Positions 1 to 8,450 of a stretch of DNA of 64,000 nucleotides are shown piece by piece. A program made the position numbers and the translations under genes. Position 1 is the first letter of the stretch, and every line of letters begins with the position of its first letter. The DNA is taken from NCBI RefSeq assembly GCF_001267885.1, contig NZ_CP012382.1, positions 5,381,001 through 5,445,000 of the forward strand, given 5' to 3'. The notes under the pieces were generated by a model, which did no database searches, was not told the origin of the DNA, and saw only the letters and a list, made by a program, of their open reading frames with translations. The DNA comes from Streptomyces ambofaciens ATCC 23877. Lineage in GTDB: Bacteria > Actinomycetota > Actinomycetes > Streptomycetales > Streptomycetaceae.

Positions 1-774
1 GGCCTCGTTCGTCAGCCTGGTCCGCGTCCCGGGGAGCGTGTACGGGTCGGGGGAGCGGGTCGGCGCGTCGAGATCCCGGACCACGCCCGCGTCCAGCGCC
101 GCCGCCGCGGTGACCACCTTGAAGGTCGACCCCGGGGGATAGGTGCGGCGCACGGCCCGGTTGAGCATCGGCTTGTCCGGGTCGCCGTTCAGCCGGTCCC
201 AGGTCCGGGAGGCCGCCGCGCCGTTCCCGGACAGCGACTGGGGGTCGTACGACGGTGTGGAGACCAGTGCCAGGACGCGGCCGGTCGACGGCTCGATCGC
301 GGCCACCGCCCCCTTGCGCCGGCCGAGCCCCTCGAACGCCGCCCGCTGCGCGGCCCCGTCGATCGTGGTCACGACGTCGCCGCCCGGGTTGTGGGCGCCC
401 GTGACGTCGTTCCACAGGGGGAGCGGCGCGAGCAGCGGGTCGGCCCCGGACAGCAGGCCGTCCTCGGCGTGCTCCAACAGGGTCGTGCCGTAGGCCTGCG
501 AGGCGAAGCCGGTGATCGGCGCGTACATCGGCCCGTCCGCGTACGTCCGCTCGAAGCGCAGATGCTCGCCGGTGTCCCGGGAACCGGTGACCGGCTCGCC
601 GCCGACCAGGATGTCGCCGCGCGGCTGCTGGTAGCGGGCGATGTCGGGGCGGCGGTTGGCCGGGTTGTCGTCGTACTCCGGGGCCTGGACGATCTGCACC
701 CGGGCGGCGTTCACCACCAGCGCGACCAGCAGCAGGGCGCAGAAGACGGCGGCGTGCCGGATGTGCCGGGTCAC
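1..774 (-). CDS. Penicillin-binding protein (transpeptidase), N-terminal part; cut by window edge
   Basis: This is a class B penicillin-binding protein, which cross-links peptidoglycan on the outer face of the membrane. About 258 N-terminal residues are visible. A short cytoplasmic start and one membrane anchor (roughly residues 8-24) come first, then the dimerisation region, then the start of the transpeptidase domain. The catalytic S-T-F-K motif is present, with Ser at about residue 216 (near position 127). The K-S-G motif would lie beyond the window. I chose the GTG at 774 because the anchor begins just after it. It lies 17 bases after the stop of the rodA/ftsW gene, and this SEDS plus PBP pairing is a known glycosyltransferase/transpeptidase unit. 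Which morphogenetic system it serves cannot be read from the sequence. Confidence 0.9.
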   Translation of the reverse strand, partial: MTRHIRHAAVFCALLLVALVVNAARVQIVQAPEYDDNPANRRPDIARYQQPRGDILVGGEPVTGSRDTGEHLRFERTYADGPMYAPITGFASQAYGTTLLEHAEDGLLSGADPLLAPLPLWNDVTGAHNPGGDVVTTIDGAAQRAAFEGLGRRKGAVAAIEPSTGRVLALVSTPSYDPQSLSGNGAAASRTWDRLNGDPDKPMLNRAVRRTYPPGSTFKVVTAAAALDAGVVRDLDAPTRSPDPYTLPGTRTRLTNEA

Positions 775-790
775 CGGAGTCGCTCCGTGC

Positions 791-2164
791 TCACGGGACC
801 ACCCGCCCGTCGGCCTGGCTGCGGGCCGCGTGGCTGACCCGGATGAGCAGCGCCACGATCGCCCAGTTGGTGACGACCGACGACCCGCCCTGGGCCAGGA
901 ACGGCATCGCCATGCCGGTCAGCGGGATCAGCCCGGTCACCCCGCCCGCGATGACGAAGACCTGGAGCGCCACGATCGAGGAGAGGCCGACCGCCAGCAG
1001 CCGGCCGAAGGGGTCGCGCGCGCCGAGCCCCGCCCGGTAGCCGCGCTCCACCAGCAGGGCGTACAGCAGGAAGATCGCGGTCAGGCCGAGGAAGCCCAGC
1101 TCCTCACCGGCGGTCGCGAGGATGAAGTCCGACTTGACGGCGAAGCCGATCAGCACGGAGTGCCCGAGGCCGAGGCCCGTCCCGGTCACGCCGCCCGCCG
1201 CGAAGGCGAACAGCGACTGGGCCAGCTGGTTGGGCCCGTCGCCCGCCTCGATGGACGCGAAGGGGCGCAGCCAGTCCTCCACCCGGCTGTGCACGTGCGG
1301 CTCCAGCCAGCCGACGGCGACCGCGCCCAGCGAGGCCAGCAGCAGACCGACGGCGATCCAGCCGGTGCGGCCGGTGGCGACGTAGAGCAGGACGACGAAG
1401 AGGCCGAAGAACAGCAGTGAGGTGCCGAGGTCGCGTTCCAGGACCAGGACGCCGACGCTGACCAGCCACACCGCGACGATCGGGCCGAGGACCCGGCCGG
1501 TGGGGAGCTGGAGCCGCCACACCCGGCGGCCCGCGTACGCCAGCGCGCTGCGGTTCGCGGCCAGGTAGGAGGCGAAGAACACCGCGAGGAGCACCTTGGC
1601 GAACTCGCCGGGCTGGATGGAGAAGCTGTCGATCCGGATCCAGATGCGGGCGCCGTTCACGGCCGGGAAGAAGATCGGCACGGTGAGCAGGACGAGCGCG
1701 GCGGCGACGCAGACGTAGGCGTAGCGCTGGAGTACGCGGTGGTCGCGCAGGAGCAGGACCACCACGATGAACAGCGCCACGCCCAGCGTCGACCACACCA
1801 GCTGGGCGGGGGCCGCCCGGTCGCCCGGGGTCTCCAGGTCGAGGCGGTAGATCAGCACCAGACCGAGGCCGTTGAGCAGCACGCCGATCGGCAGCAGCAG
1901 CGGGTCCGCCCAGGGGGCGCGCAGCCGTACCGCCAGGTGGGCGAGGAGGGCCAGGACGCCGAGCCCGGCGCCGTAGCCCGCGGCGCCGGGCGGGAGGGTG
2001 CCGTGCTGGGCGAGGCCGACGTTGCAGTAGCCGAACACCGAGAGCAGCACGGCCATGACGATGAGGGCGAGTTCGATGCCACGGCGCCGGGGGAGACGGG
2101 CGACGGGCGCGGGCGTGTCCGCCTGTGCCACGGTGATTCCGGTTCCGGTTCCGGCCTTGGTCAT
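791..2164 (-). CDS. FtsW/RodA/SpoVE (SEDS) family cell-wall polymerase
   Basis: This integral membrane protein of 457 residues belongs to the SEDS family, which polymerises lipid II into glycan strands. About ten hydrophobic segments are visible after a short charged start. The central stretch VNGARIWIRIDSFSIQPGEF (around residue 170) and the late GLIPLTGMAMPFLAQGGSS segment are family hallmarks. Its stop lies 17 bases before the penicillin-binding protein start, so the two form an operon and probably one complex. The lack of ftsZ or mre genes nearby fits a duplicated SEDS/PBP pair rather than the main divisome or elongation pair. That role is inference. Confidence 0.93.
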   Translation of the reverse strand: MTKAGTGTGITVAQADTPAPVARLPRRRGIELALIVMAVLLSVFGYCNVGLAQHGTLPPGAAGYGAGLGVLALLAHLAVRLRAPWADPLLLPIGVLLNGLGLVLIYRLDLETPGDRAAPAQLVWSTLGVALFIVVVLLLRDHRVLQRYAYVCVAAALVLLTVPIFFPAVNGARIWIRIDSFSIQPGEFAKVLLAVFFASYLAANRSALAYAGRRVWRLQLPTGRVLGPIVAVWLVSVGVLVLERDLGTSLLFFGLFVVLLYVATGRTGWIAVGLLLASLGAVAVGWLEPHVHSRVEDWLRPFASIEAGDGPNQLAQSLFAFAAGGVTGTGLGLGHSVLIGFAVKSDFILATAGEELGFLGLTAIFLLYALLVERGYRAGLGARDPFGRLLAVGLSSIVALQVFVIAGGVTGLIPLTGMAMPFLAQGGSSVVTNWAIVALLIRVSHAARSQADGRVVP

Positions 2165-2207
2165 GTCCGGAACTTACCCAGATGAGGGGGTGTGGGAGGG
2201 GTCGGCG

Positions 2208-2669
2208 TCAGCACCAGCGCGGCGCGGGGCCGATGTTGTCGATGTAGCGGGCCGCGCCCCAGGCCCAGGTGCCGTCCGTGAGGAGGTACCAGAGGGGGTT
2301 GCCCTGCACCTTGTCGCCGGGGGTCTTGCAGTGGATGCGGACCGTCTCGCCCCGGCGGGCGTACCGGATGACCTGCCCGCCCCGGGTCGGCGAGGTGCGC
2401 AGCGGGAGCCGGTCGGCGGTGACCACGCCCCGGTAGCGGCCCTGCTCCTGGCGGCCGTCGCCCCCGCCCCACTCGTCGCCGCCGTTCCCGCCTCCGTCGC
2501 CCCCGGAGGGCTGGACGGAGGCGCTGCCGGTGCCGGAGTCACCGCCCCACTCGTCGAGCGCGACGGCGGGCGTGACGGCCGCGGCGGTGGCGAGCGCGCC
2601 GGCGGCGACGGCGGTGGCGACGCCCCGGACGACCGGTGAGCGCGAGGACAGTGCGGAGAGCAGGGACAT
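2208..2669 (-). CDS. Secreted SH3-like domain protein
   Basis: The product is 153 residues. An arginine-containing N-terminus and a hydrophobic alanine-rich core (roughly residues 14-36) look like a Sec signal peptide ending near AVA. A low-complexity Gly/Asp/Ser linker with repeated DEWGG (residues 40-70) follows. The C-terminal part resembles a bacterial SH3 domain (RLPLRTSPTRGGQVIRYARRGE, then WYLLTDGTWAWGAARYIDNI). Such domains usually bind the cell wall. The ATG at 2669 has a strong GGGAGG site; a longer reading frame upstream has no signal peptide. No enzymatic motif is visible. Confidence 0.8.
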   Translation of the reverse strand: MSLLSALSSRSPVVRGVATAVAAGALATAAAVTPAVALDEWGGDSGTGSASVQPSGGDGGGNGGDEWGGGDGRQEQGRYRGVVTADRLPLRTSPTRGGQVIRYARRGETVRIHCKTPGDKVQGNPLWYLLTDGTWAWGAARYIDNIGPAPRWC

Positions 2670-2785
2670 GGGAGTACCTCCCGGGAGCGAACGGGTCTTC
2701 AGGTGACTAACCGACACATTAGGAGCGCCCGCGGGGCACCGCCCGCCACGCTGCGCCATCGGGGAACGGACGGGCCCACCCCCGG

Positions 2786-4030
2786 TCACCGGCGCTGAGG
2801 CAGCGTCAGGGTGGCCAGCGCCCCGCCGCCCGGCGGGTTGGCGAACTCCAGCCGGGCGCCGAGCACCTCCGCCTGCCCCAGGGCGATCGTCAGACCGAGC
2901 CCGTGCCCCTTCGCCCCGGCCTCGGTGCGGAAGCGCTGCGGCCCGTGGACCAGCAGGTACTCCGGAAAGCCGGCCCCGTGGTCCCGCACGGTGATCACCG
3001 GCCCGTCCACGGTCAGCGTCACCGGAGCCCGCCCGTGCCGGTGCGCGTTCACGACCAGATTGCCGAGCACCCGCTCCAGCCGCCGCCGGTCGGTCTCCAC
3101 CCGCGCGTCCCGTACGACGTCCACACGGGTGTCGGTGCCCGCGTTCCCGACGACCCGCGCGGCCAGCGCGCCCAGCGCCTCCGGGTCCGCCTCCGGCCGC
3201 TCCCGCCCGCTGTCCAGCCGGGAGATCTCCAGCAGGTCCTCGGTGAGCGTGCGCAGGGCGTCCACCCGGTCCCGCACCAGCTCGGTCGGACGGCCCGGCG
3301 GCAGCAGTTCGGCCGCCGCGTGCAGGCCGGTGAGCGGGGTGCGCAGTTCGTGCGCCACGTCCGCGGTGAAGCGCTGCTCGGCGAGCAGCTTGCCCTGGAG
3401 CGACGAGGCCATGGAGTCCAGCGCGGCGGCGACCGACGCCACCTCGTCCTGCGGGCGCCTCGGATCACCCGCCCGGGGATCGTCGACCCGCGCGTCGAGG
3501 TCACCCGCGGTGATCCGCCGAGCCACCCGGGCCGTCGTGTGCAGCCGGCGCGTCACCCGCGTCACGGCGAACGCGCCCACCAGCAGCGTCGCCCCGATCG
3601 CCGTCGCGGACGACCACACGATCGCGCCGTCGAGGCCGTCGATGGTGCGCTCGCCCTGGGTGTGGTCGACCCGCACCGCGAGCGCCCGGCCGCCGGCGGC
3701 GGGGCCCGCCGCCCACATCGTGGGGCGCCCTTCATGCTCGGTGACCATCGTGCCCCGCCGGCCCGACACGGCCAGCTCCCGCAGCCGCGGCGGCAGACCC
3801 GGCGGATCCACGCCGGCGCTCCGCCGCAGGGGGTCTCCCGCCTCGTACGCCTCCGTCGCCTCCGCCAGCCGGGACAGGGCGGCCTTCCGGGCCTGGCCCA
3901 CGGTCTGATCGGTCACCGACACGTGCACCAGCACGCCGAGCAGCGCGGCGAGCGCGCAGCACATCACGGTGATGAAGACGGCGGCCTTCACGGCGAGCGG
4001 TCCGGCCCACCGCGGGAGGCGGAGCCTCAC
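2786..4030 (-). CDS. Membrane sensor histidine kinase
   Basis: The protein is 414 residues. A first membrane segment lies at about residues 10-35, an extracellular sensor loop at 36-139, and a second membrane segment near 140-160. A HAMP linker follows, then HisKA with the phosphoacceptor in ADVAHELRTPL (His near 227), then HATPase with N-box NLVVNAHRHG, DHGAGFPE and GHGLGL motifs. The GTG at 4030 overlaps the stop of the upstream lipoprotein gene by four bases (GTGA), so the two are translationally coupled. In sigE-cse-like loci a lipoprotein and a kinase flank a response regulator gene. No response regulator is present here, so the partner must be encoded elsewhere or has been lost. Confidence 0.92.
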   Translation of the reverse strand: MRLRLPRWAGPLAVKAAVFITVMCCALAALLGVLVHVSVTDQTVGQARKAALSRLAEATEAYEAGDPLRRSAGVDPPGLPPRLRELAVSGRRGTMVTEHEGRPTMWAAGPAAGGRALAVRVDHTQGERTIDGLDGAIVWSSATAIGATLLVGAFAVTRVTRRLHTTARVARRITAGDLDARVDDPRAGDPRRPQDEVASVAAALDSMASSLQGKLLAEQRFTADVAHELRTPLTGLHAAAELLPPGRPTELVRDRVDALRTLTEDLLEISRLDSGRERPEADPEALGALAARVVGNAGTDTRVDVVRDARVETDRRRLERVLGNLVVNAHRHGRAPVTLTVDGPVITVRDHGAGFPEYLLVHGPQRFRTEAGAKGHGLGLTIALGQAEVLGARLEFANPPGGGALATLTLPQRR

Positions 4031-4812
4031 CGGGCGCTCGCCGAGGGGGAGGCCGCACGCGACGGGGACGCCGACCGCGAAGGGGACGCCGAGGGCCGCC
4101 CGGTGTGCTGCCCGCCGTCCGTGCGCAGCATCTCGTCGCTCGTGAGCAGCATGGCCCGCTGGTCGGCGTCCCACGTCCACTGGAGCCGGTACTCGTAGCC
4201 CGCGACCTCCGAGGGCGAGCGGACGATCACCGCCCGGCCGGCCAGCTCGACCGCGCTCACTGCGTCGTCGTAGGACATGACCCGCACGAGCCGGTCCTTC
4301 TCGACGGTGTAGACGCGGACGGCGGTCAGCTTCTGGGGCAGCAGTGCGAAGCCCAGGGTCATCTCGGGGCGCCCGTCACCGGTCAGGTCGCGGTAGTACG
4401 GCCTGAGCACCGGGCACCGGCCGCGCTCACCGGCGACGCCGTCCGGACCGCAGTCCGCCATCCGGCGGGCCGTCTCGCGGTACGGCGCGCCGTCGCCCTC
4501 GTAGTCGTCCGGGTGCGCCGAGATCTCGGCCCGCACGACGGACACCGGGTCCACGTCGCGGATGTCGCCGCCGGGCACGGCGACGCCCTTGACGACCTCG
4601 TTGTCCACCTCGCCGATGTCGTAGGCCGGGCTCGACGCCGGCGTCAGGTCGGGCCAGAGCCGGGCCGGGCTCCGCGCGGCCGGCGTGGCGCCCGCGCTCC
4701 GCAGCCCGCCCGAGTCACCACAGGCGGCCAGAGCCCCGCCCGCCGCTGCCACCAGGAGCAGCGTCAGGGCGGCGGGGACGCGGGCGGGACGCTCGCGGCG
4801 GCTCGGGAGCAC
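4027..4812 (-). CDS. Lipoprotein coupled to a sensor kinase
   Basis: The product is 261 residues. An arginine-rich start, a hydrophobic stretch and the lipobox L-A-A-C (Cys near residue 30) mark a type II signal peptide, so the mature protein should be lipid-anchored outside the membrane. The remainder is a soluble domain (VDPVSVVRAEISAHPDDYEG, then RPYYRDLTGDGRPEMTLGFALLPQKL). The C-terminus is rich in Ser and Pro. The GTG at 4812 is preceded by GGAG at a good distance. Four-base overlap with the histidine kinase suggests it modulates that kinase, as CseA is thought to do for CseC. That role is inference from context. Confidence 0.82.
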   Translation of the reverse strand: MLPSRRERPARVPAALTLLLVAAAGGALAACGDSGGLRSAGATPAARSPARLWPDLTPASSPAYDIGEVDNEVVKGVAVPGGDIRDVDPVSVVRAEISAHPDDYEGDGAPYRETARRMADCGPDGVAGERGRCPVLRPYYRDLTGDGRPEMTLGFALLPQKLTAVRVYTVEKDRLVRVMSYDDAVSAVELAGRAVIVRSPSEVAGYEYRLQWTWDADQRAMLLTSDEMLRTDGGQHTGRPSASPSRSASPSRAASPSASAR

Positions 4813-4909
4813 TGCACTCCTGGGGCTCGGTCGTCAGGCGGCCGGCGGCGGTGCTCCACCACGCCTGTTCGTACGGGAGTCCATTTTGCGTGTGCGGGCG
4901 CGGACCGGG

Positions 4910-5416
4910 CTACTCGGCCAGGTCCTCCAGCAGCCGCGCCGTGACCAGGCCGGCCCGCAGGTACTCCACGAACAGGTCGTTGTGCAGCGCCCACGGCGAG
5001 CGCCGGGCCCGGATCAGCCGGACCGCCTCCTCCGCGGTGCCGCCCCGGCGCATCAGGGTGTGCGCGACGACGAGACCGGAACGGTTGTACCCGTGGTGAC
5101 AGCGCACGAGCACCCTGCGGCCCCCGTCCAGCGCCTCTCCCGCCGCCTCCGCCAGCCGGATCACCCCCGCGAGCTGCGTGCCGTCGAGGGGGCCGTCCGG
5201 GATCGGCCACACATGGTGCTCGACGTCCTCGTCCGGTCCGTGCCCGGGCCGCCGCAGCAGCGTCTGTACGAGATCGAACTCGTCCCGTACGACGGCGGAC
5301 TCCAGCCCTCCGGCCTCGCGCCGGAACTCGTGCCCGCCCATCCACAGGCCCGGCACGATCTCGTCCCACGGCCTGTCCGGTGCGGGTACCTCGGATTCCT
5401 TCCCGCGCGTACGCAA
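4910..5416 (-). CDS. Dual-specificity protein phosphatase family
   Basis: This is a 168-residue cytoplasmic protein with the cysteine phosphatase loop C-H-H-G-Y-N-R-S: nucleophile Cys106, Arg112, following Ser. A candidate general acid, Asp74, sits in WPIPDGP. The fold order (DEIVPGLWMGG start, phosphatase loop, then TAEEAVRLIRARR) is typical of small dual-specificity phosphatases. I chose the TTG at 5416 because it has GGGGAGG six bases upstream. No in-frame ATG or GTG with a ribosome site lies nearer the conserved start. No kinase gene is adjacent, so the substrate is unknown. Confidence 0.85.
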   Translation of the reverse strand: MRTRGKESEVPAPDRPWDEIVPGLWMGGHEFRREAGGLESAVVRDEFDLVQTLLRRPGHGPDEDVEHHVWPIPDGPLDGTQLAGVIRLAEAAGEALDGGRRVLVRCHHGYNRSGLVVAHTLMRRGGTAEEAVRLIRARRSPWALHNDLFVEYLRAGLVTARLLEDLAE

Positions 5417-5733
5417 CGGTGCCTCCCCATCCCCGCCCAGGGCCCGTCGGGCAGGCCCGACTCCTCCCCAAGGTAGCCGGGTTCCCGCCCCCGCAGCACC
5501 CTGCCTGTTGCGATGGTCGTGGGGTGACGGCCCTTGAGCGGACCGCGCGTCGTGCCGGCACGGTCGGCGACGGCTGTACGTCTGCCTCCCGGACGGCGGG
5601 ACGGCCGCCCGGTACGACCGTGCGGCGGGACTGGGCGGCACTGGGCGGGACGCTCGAGCCGGCCGACGTGGCGGCCCCGCACGCCACGGCCAGGACCGCG
5701 CCACCTGGAACCGCGTCCGGGACGCCTCCCGCG
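5417..5733. other. Intergenic gap, 317 bases, no gene seen
   Basis: This gap separates the phosphatase gene from the polymerase gene; both are on the minus strand. A minus-strand frame here has a lipobox-like L-A-V-A-C but runs on without a stop through the phosphatase gene in another frame and has no ribosome site. I treat it as non-coding. Some short CG-rich inverted repeats are present but no clear terminator. Confidence 0.5.
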
Positions 5734-6615
5734 TCAGGGCAGTCGCGCCGCCCGCCGCCGTTCGAACAGTGGCGCCAGCAGGTCACCGAAGTCCCGCACC
5801 CGCGGCCCGATGTCGTCCGGGCGGAAGACGAGCTGTTCCGCCCGCCCGCACCCGGCCACCTCGTCCCACGTCACCGGAGTGGAGACCGCCGGAACCGAAC
5901 GTGCCCGCACCGTGTAGGGGGCGGCCGTGGTCTTGCGCGCGGCGTTCTGGCTCCAGTCCACGAACACCTTGCCCGGCCGCAGGCTGCGCGTCATCCGGTG
6001 CACCACGAGGCGCGGAAGGGCCCGCTCCGCCTCCACCGCCAACGCCTTCGCGTACTCCGACACCCGCTCCGACGACGCCCCCCGCACCCCCGCCAGCAGG
6101 TGCAGCCCCTTGGCCCCGGACGTCTTGGCGTACGCCTCGATCCCGTCCGCCGCCAGCCGCTCCCGGAGCCACAGGGCGACCTCGCAGCAGTGCACGACGG
6201 TCGCGGGCGGCCCCGGGTCCAGGTCGAAGACCAGTCGGTCGGCCTCGGCGGGGGCGTCCGCGGTCCACTGGTGGGTGTGGAACTCGGTCACCAGGTTCGC
6301 CGCCCACATCAGGCTCGGCAGATCCTGCACCAGCACCATGCGCGCCGGTCCCTCCGACCGGGGCACCTCGGCGGTGGTGACCCAGTCGGGCGTACCCGGC
6401 GGCACGTTCTTGGTGAAGAACACCTGGCCGTCCGGACCGTCCGGGTAGCGCAGGAAGGAGACGGGGCGGTCCCGTAGGTGCGGCAGCAGTACCTCGGCGG
6501 TCGTCGCGTAGTGGTGCAGCAGCTCGCCCTTGGTGAGGCCGGCCGCGGGATACAGCACCTTGTCCAGGTTGCTGAGGGCGATCCGTCGCCCCTCCACCTC
6601 AGTGATAGGCGCCAT
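5734..6615 (-). CDS. ligD: LigD-type polymerase/primase domain protein (non-homologous end joining)
   Basis: The 293-residue protein is a stand-alone polymerase domain of the LigD family (archaeo-eukaryotic primase fold), which fills gaps at DNA ends held by Ku. The start NLDKVLYPAAGLTKGELLHHY and the metal-binding pair F-D-L-D (Asp131, Asp133) are seen, with a later SGAKGLHLL segment. No ligase or nuclease domain is fused, so joining needs a separate ATP-dependent ligase. It lies divergent from ku across 171 bases. The start ATG at 6615 lacks a clear ribosome site, and GATTCT lies about 12 bases upstream, so the message may be leaderless. Confidence 0.9.
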   Translation of the reverse strand: MAPITEVEGRRIALSNLDKVLYPAAGLTKGELLHHYATTAEVLLPHLRDRPVSFLRYPDGPDGQVFFTKNVPPGTPDWVTTAEVPRSEGPARMVLVQDLPSLMWAANLVTEFHTHQWTADAPAEADRLVFDLDPGPPATVVHCCEVALWLRERLAADGIEAYAKTSGAKGLHLLAGVRGASSERVSEYAKALAVEAERALPRLVVHRMTRSLRPGKVFVDWSQNAARKTTAAPYTVRARSVPAVSTPVTWDEVAGCGRAEQLVFRPDDIGPRVRDFGDLLAPLFERRRAARLP

Positions 6616-6619
6616 ACCA

Positions 6620-6630
6620 TGAGAATCTCA
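6620..6630. promoter_or_regulatory. Palindrome at the ligD-type promoter
   Basis: TGAGAATCTCA is a perfect 11-base palindrome just upstream of the minus-strand start. It overlaps the likely -10 region of the polymerase gene. It could be an operator; no regulator is known from the sequence. Confidence 0.35.
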
Positions 6631-6724
6631 CGAAACACGGACAAACTGCCCGACGGCTGTCCGCGGCCGTCGCCCGGGTGACCGCCGGGGAACCACCGGT
6701 CGGCCGACGGGGCGGCCGACGGTG

Positions 6725-6761
6725 GGTTCGACCGGCGGTCGGCGGGCGGTTCGACCGGCGG
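6725..6761. repeat. Direct repeat in the ligD/ku divergent promoter region
   Basis: GGTTCGACCGGCGG occurs at 6725-6738 and again at 6748-6761, a 23-base period, shortly before the ku start. It may be a paired regulator site or simple GC-rich repetition. Confidence 0.5.
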
Positions 6762-6786
6762 CCGACCGACAGGAAAGGTGCTGCAC

Positions 6787-7884
6787 GTGCGATCCATCTG
6801 GAACGGCGCCATCTCCTTCGGCCTGGTCAGCATCCCGATCAAGCTGATGAACGCGACCGAGAGCCACTCGGTCTCCTTCCGCCAGATCCACATGGAGGAC
6901 GGCGGCCGGATCCGTTACCGGAAGGTCTGCGAGCTGGAGGACCGCGAGGTCACCCAGGACGAGATCGGCAAGGCCTACGAGGACGCCGACGGCTCCATGA
7001 TCCCGATCACCGACGACGACCTGACCCAGCTGCCCATCCCGACCGCGCGGACGATCGAGATCGTGGCCTTCGTGCCGGAGGAGCGCATCGACCCGCTCCA
7101 GATGGGTTCCGCGTACTACCTCGCGGCGAGCGGCGCGCCCGCCGCCAAGCCGTACACGCTGCTGCGCGAGGCGCTCAAGCGCAGCAACCGGGTCGCCATC
7201 GCCAAGTTCGCGCTGCGGGGCCGTGAGCGCCTCGGCATGCTCCGGGTCGTGGGCGACGCCATCGCGATGCACGGTCTGCTGTGGCCGGACGAGGTCCGCG
7301 CCCCCGAGGGTGTCGCCCCCGACGCCGGCGTCACCGTCCGCGACCAGGAGCTGGACCTCGCGGACGCGTTGATGGACACGCTCGGCGAGATCGACCTGGA
7401 CGACCTGCACGACGAGTACCGCGAGGCGCTCGAGGAGGTCATCGCCGCGAAGGCCGCCGGCGAGACGCCGCGGGAGTCTCCCGAGCCGGCGGCGCCCGGC
7501 AAGGTGCTGGACCTGATGGCCGCGCTGGAGGGCAGTGTGCGGGCGGCGCGGGAGTCCCGGGGCGGTGAGGGGGCGGGAGCCGCCGAGGGGGCCGAGGTCA
7601 GGTCCCTGCCGCGGCGCGCCGCCTCCGCCCGGCGGACACCCAAGGAGACCGGCGGCAAGAAGTCGACGTCGACGGCGGCGAAGAAGCCGGCGGCGAAGAA
7701 GGCGGAGGCGAAGAAGTCCACGGCCTCCGCCACCGGGAAGCCGGCCGCGAAGTCGGGCCGGGCCGCGAAGAAGACGGCGGACCCGGGCACCGCCAAGAAG
7801 GCGACGGGCAAGGGCGCGACGACCCGGAACACGGCCTCCAAGGGCACCGCCAAGAGGACGGCGCCCCGCAAGCGCAGCGCCTGA
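6787..7884 (+). CDS. ku: Ku DNA-end-binding protein
   Basis: The 365-residue protein begins RSIWNGAISFGLVSIPIKLM, the hallmark of bacterial Ku, a homodimeric ring that threads onto double-strand breaks and recruits LigD. The Ku core covers about residues 1-255. The tail (about 285-365) is a low-complexity Lys/Ala/Thr-rich stretch with many AAKK-type repeats, of the kind known to add non-specific DNA binding. I chose GTG 6787 over GTG 6778 because AGGAAAGG (6771-6778) overlaps the earlier codon and sits eight bases from the later one. Divergent from the LigD-type polymerase gene; the pairing supports a repair role. Confidence 0.95.
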   Translation: MRSIWNGAISFGLVSIPIKLMNATESHSVSFRQIHMEDGGRIRYRKVCELEDREVTQDEIGKAYEDADGSMIPITDDDLTQLPIPTARTIEIVAFVPEERIDPLQMGSAYYLAASGAPAAKPYTLLREALKRSNRVAIAKFALRGRERLGMLRVVGDAIAMHGLLWPDEVRAPEGVAPDAGVTVRDQELDLADALMDTLGEIDLDDLHDEYREALEEVIAAKAAGETPRESPEPAAPGKVLDLMAALEGSVRAARESRGGEGAGAAEGAEVRSLPRRAASARRTPKETGGKKSTSTAAKKPAAKKAEAKKSTASATGKPAAKSGRAAKKTADPGTAKKATGKGATTRNTASKGTAKRTAPRKRSA

Positions 7885-7904
7885 CGCCCTCCGTCCGGGG
7901 CGTC
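7883..7904 (+). terminator. Hairpin after ku
   Basis: GACGCCC (7883-7889) pairs with GGGCGTC (7898-7904) across an eight-base loop. It starts in the ku stop codon and lies between two convergent genes. Confidence 0.6.
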
Positions 7905-7925
7905 ACCCCCGTGCGCCGACAGCGG

Positions 7926-8450
7926 TCAGCCGGTCGTCCAGGCCGTGGCGGACGGGCGGGGGACCGCGGACGGGACGGGCTGGAAGACCGCGGGACCCGC
8001 CGATCCCGACGCCGCCGGCGCGAGGGAGGCGGCCGTGGGCGGCACCGGGCTCTCCGGACGCCGCCCGATCGTGTCGGCGGGCCCACCGCCCGGAGTGCCG
8101 GGCCCGGCGGAGAGCTGCGACCACGCGGTCAGGGCGAGAGCCACCGCGGCGGCCGTGCCGATCACCCGGCCGGTCCGCCGCAGCCGGGCGCGGGTGTCCA
8201 GTTCACGCCAGGCCGGTCCGGTCCGCGGGTCCTCCGGGTGCCATGGCTCACCGACCCCCGCGGGGGCCGGCCCGGGCCGCCATCCGGGGGTCCGCTCCCG
8301 CGCGGAGGGCTCCCTCGGGGCGGAGGCGCGGATGGCGCGCTCGTCGTCCTGGAGGAACCTCCGCCATACGTCCTCGGGCACGGGCGGTACGCCGTCCCGC
8401 TCGTCCGCCTCGTCCGGTGCGGCGCCGCTGTCGGAACCGGAAGCGGTCAT
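7926..8450 (-). CDS. Single-pass membrane protein, unknown function
   Basis: The product is 174 residues. The first about 85 residues are acidic and hydrophilic (PEDVWRRFLQDDERAIRASAPREPSARE, then W-H-P-E-D-P). One membrane segment (GRVIGTAAAVALALTAWSQL) follows near residues 93-112, and a Pro/Ser/Ala-rich tail. The topology suggests a cytoplasmic N-terminus and an exported flexible tail. The ATG at 8450 has GAGGAGAGGGAG upstream. It is convergent with ku. I do not recognise a family. Confidence 0.7.
   Translation of the reverse strand: MTASGSDSGAAPDEADERDGVPPVPEDVWRRFLQDDERAIRASAPREPSARERTPGWRPGPAPAGVGEPWHPEDPRTGPAWRELDTRARLRRTGRVIGTAAAVALALTAWSQLSAGPGTPGGGPADTIGRRPESPVPPTAASLAPAASGSAGPAVFQPVPSAVPRPSATAWTTG

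Noticed and set aside
5480..5790. Minus-strand lipobox-like segment between the phosphatase and polymerase genes
   Set aside because: No ribosome site, no stop before the phosphatase gene, and poor codon pattern.
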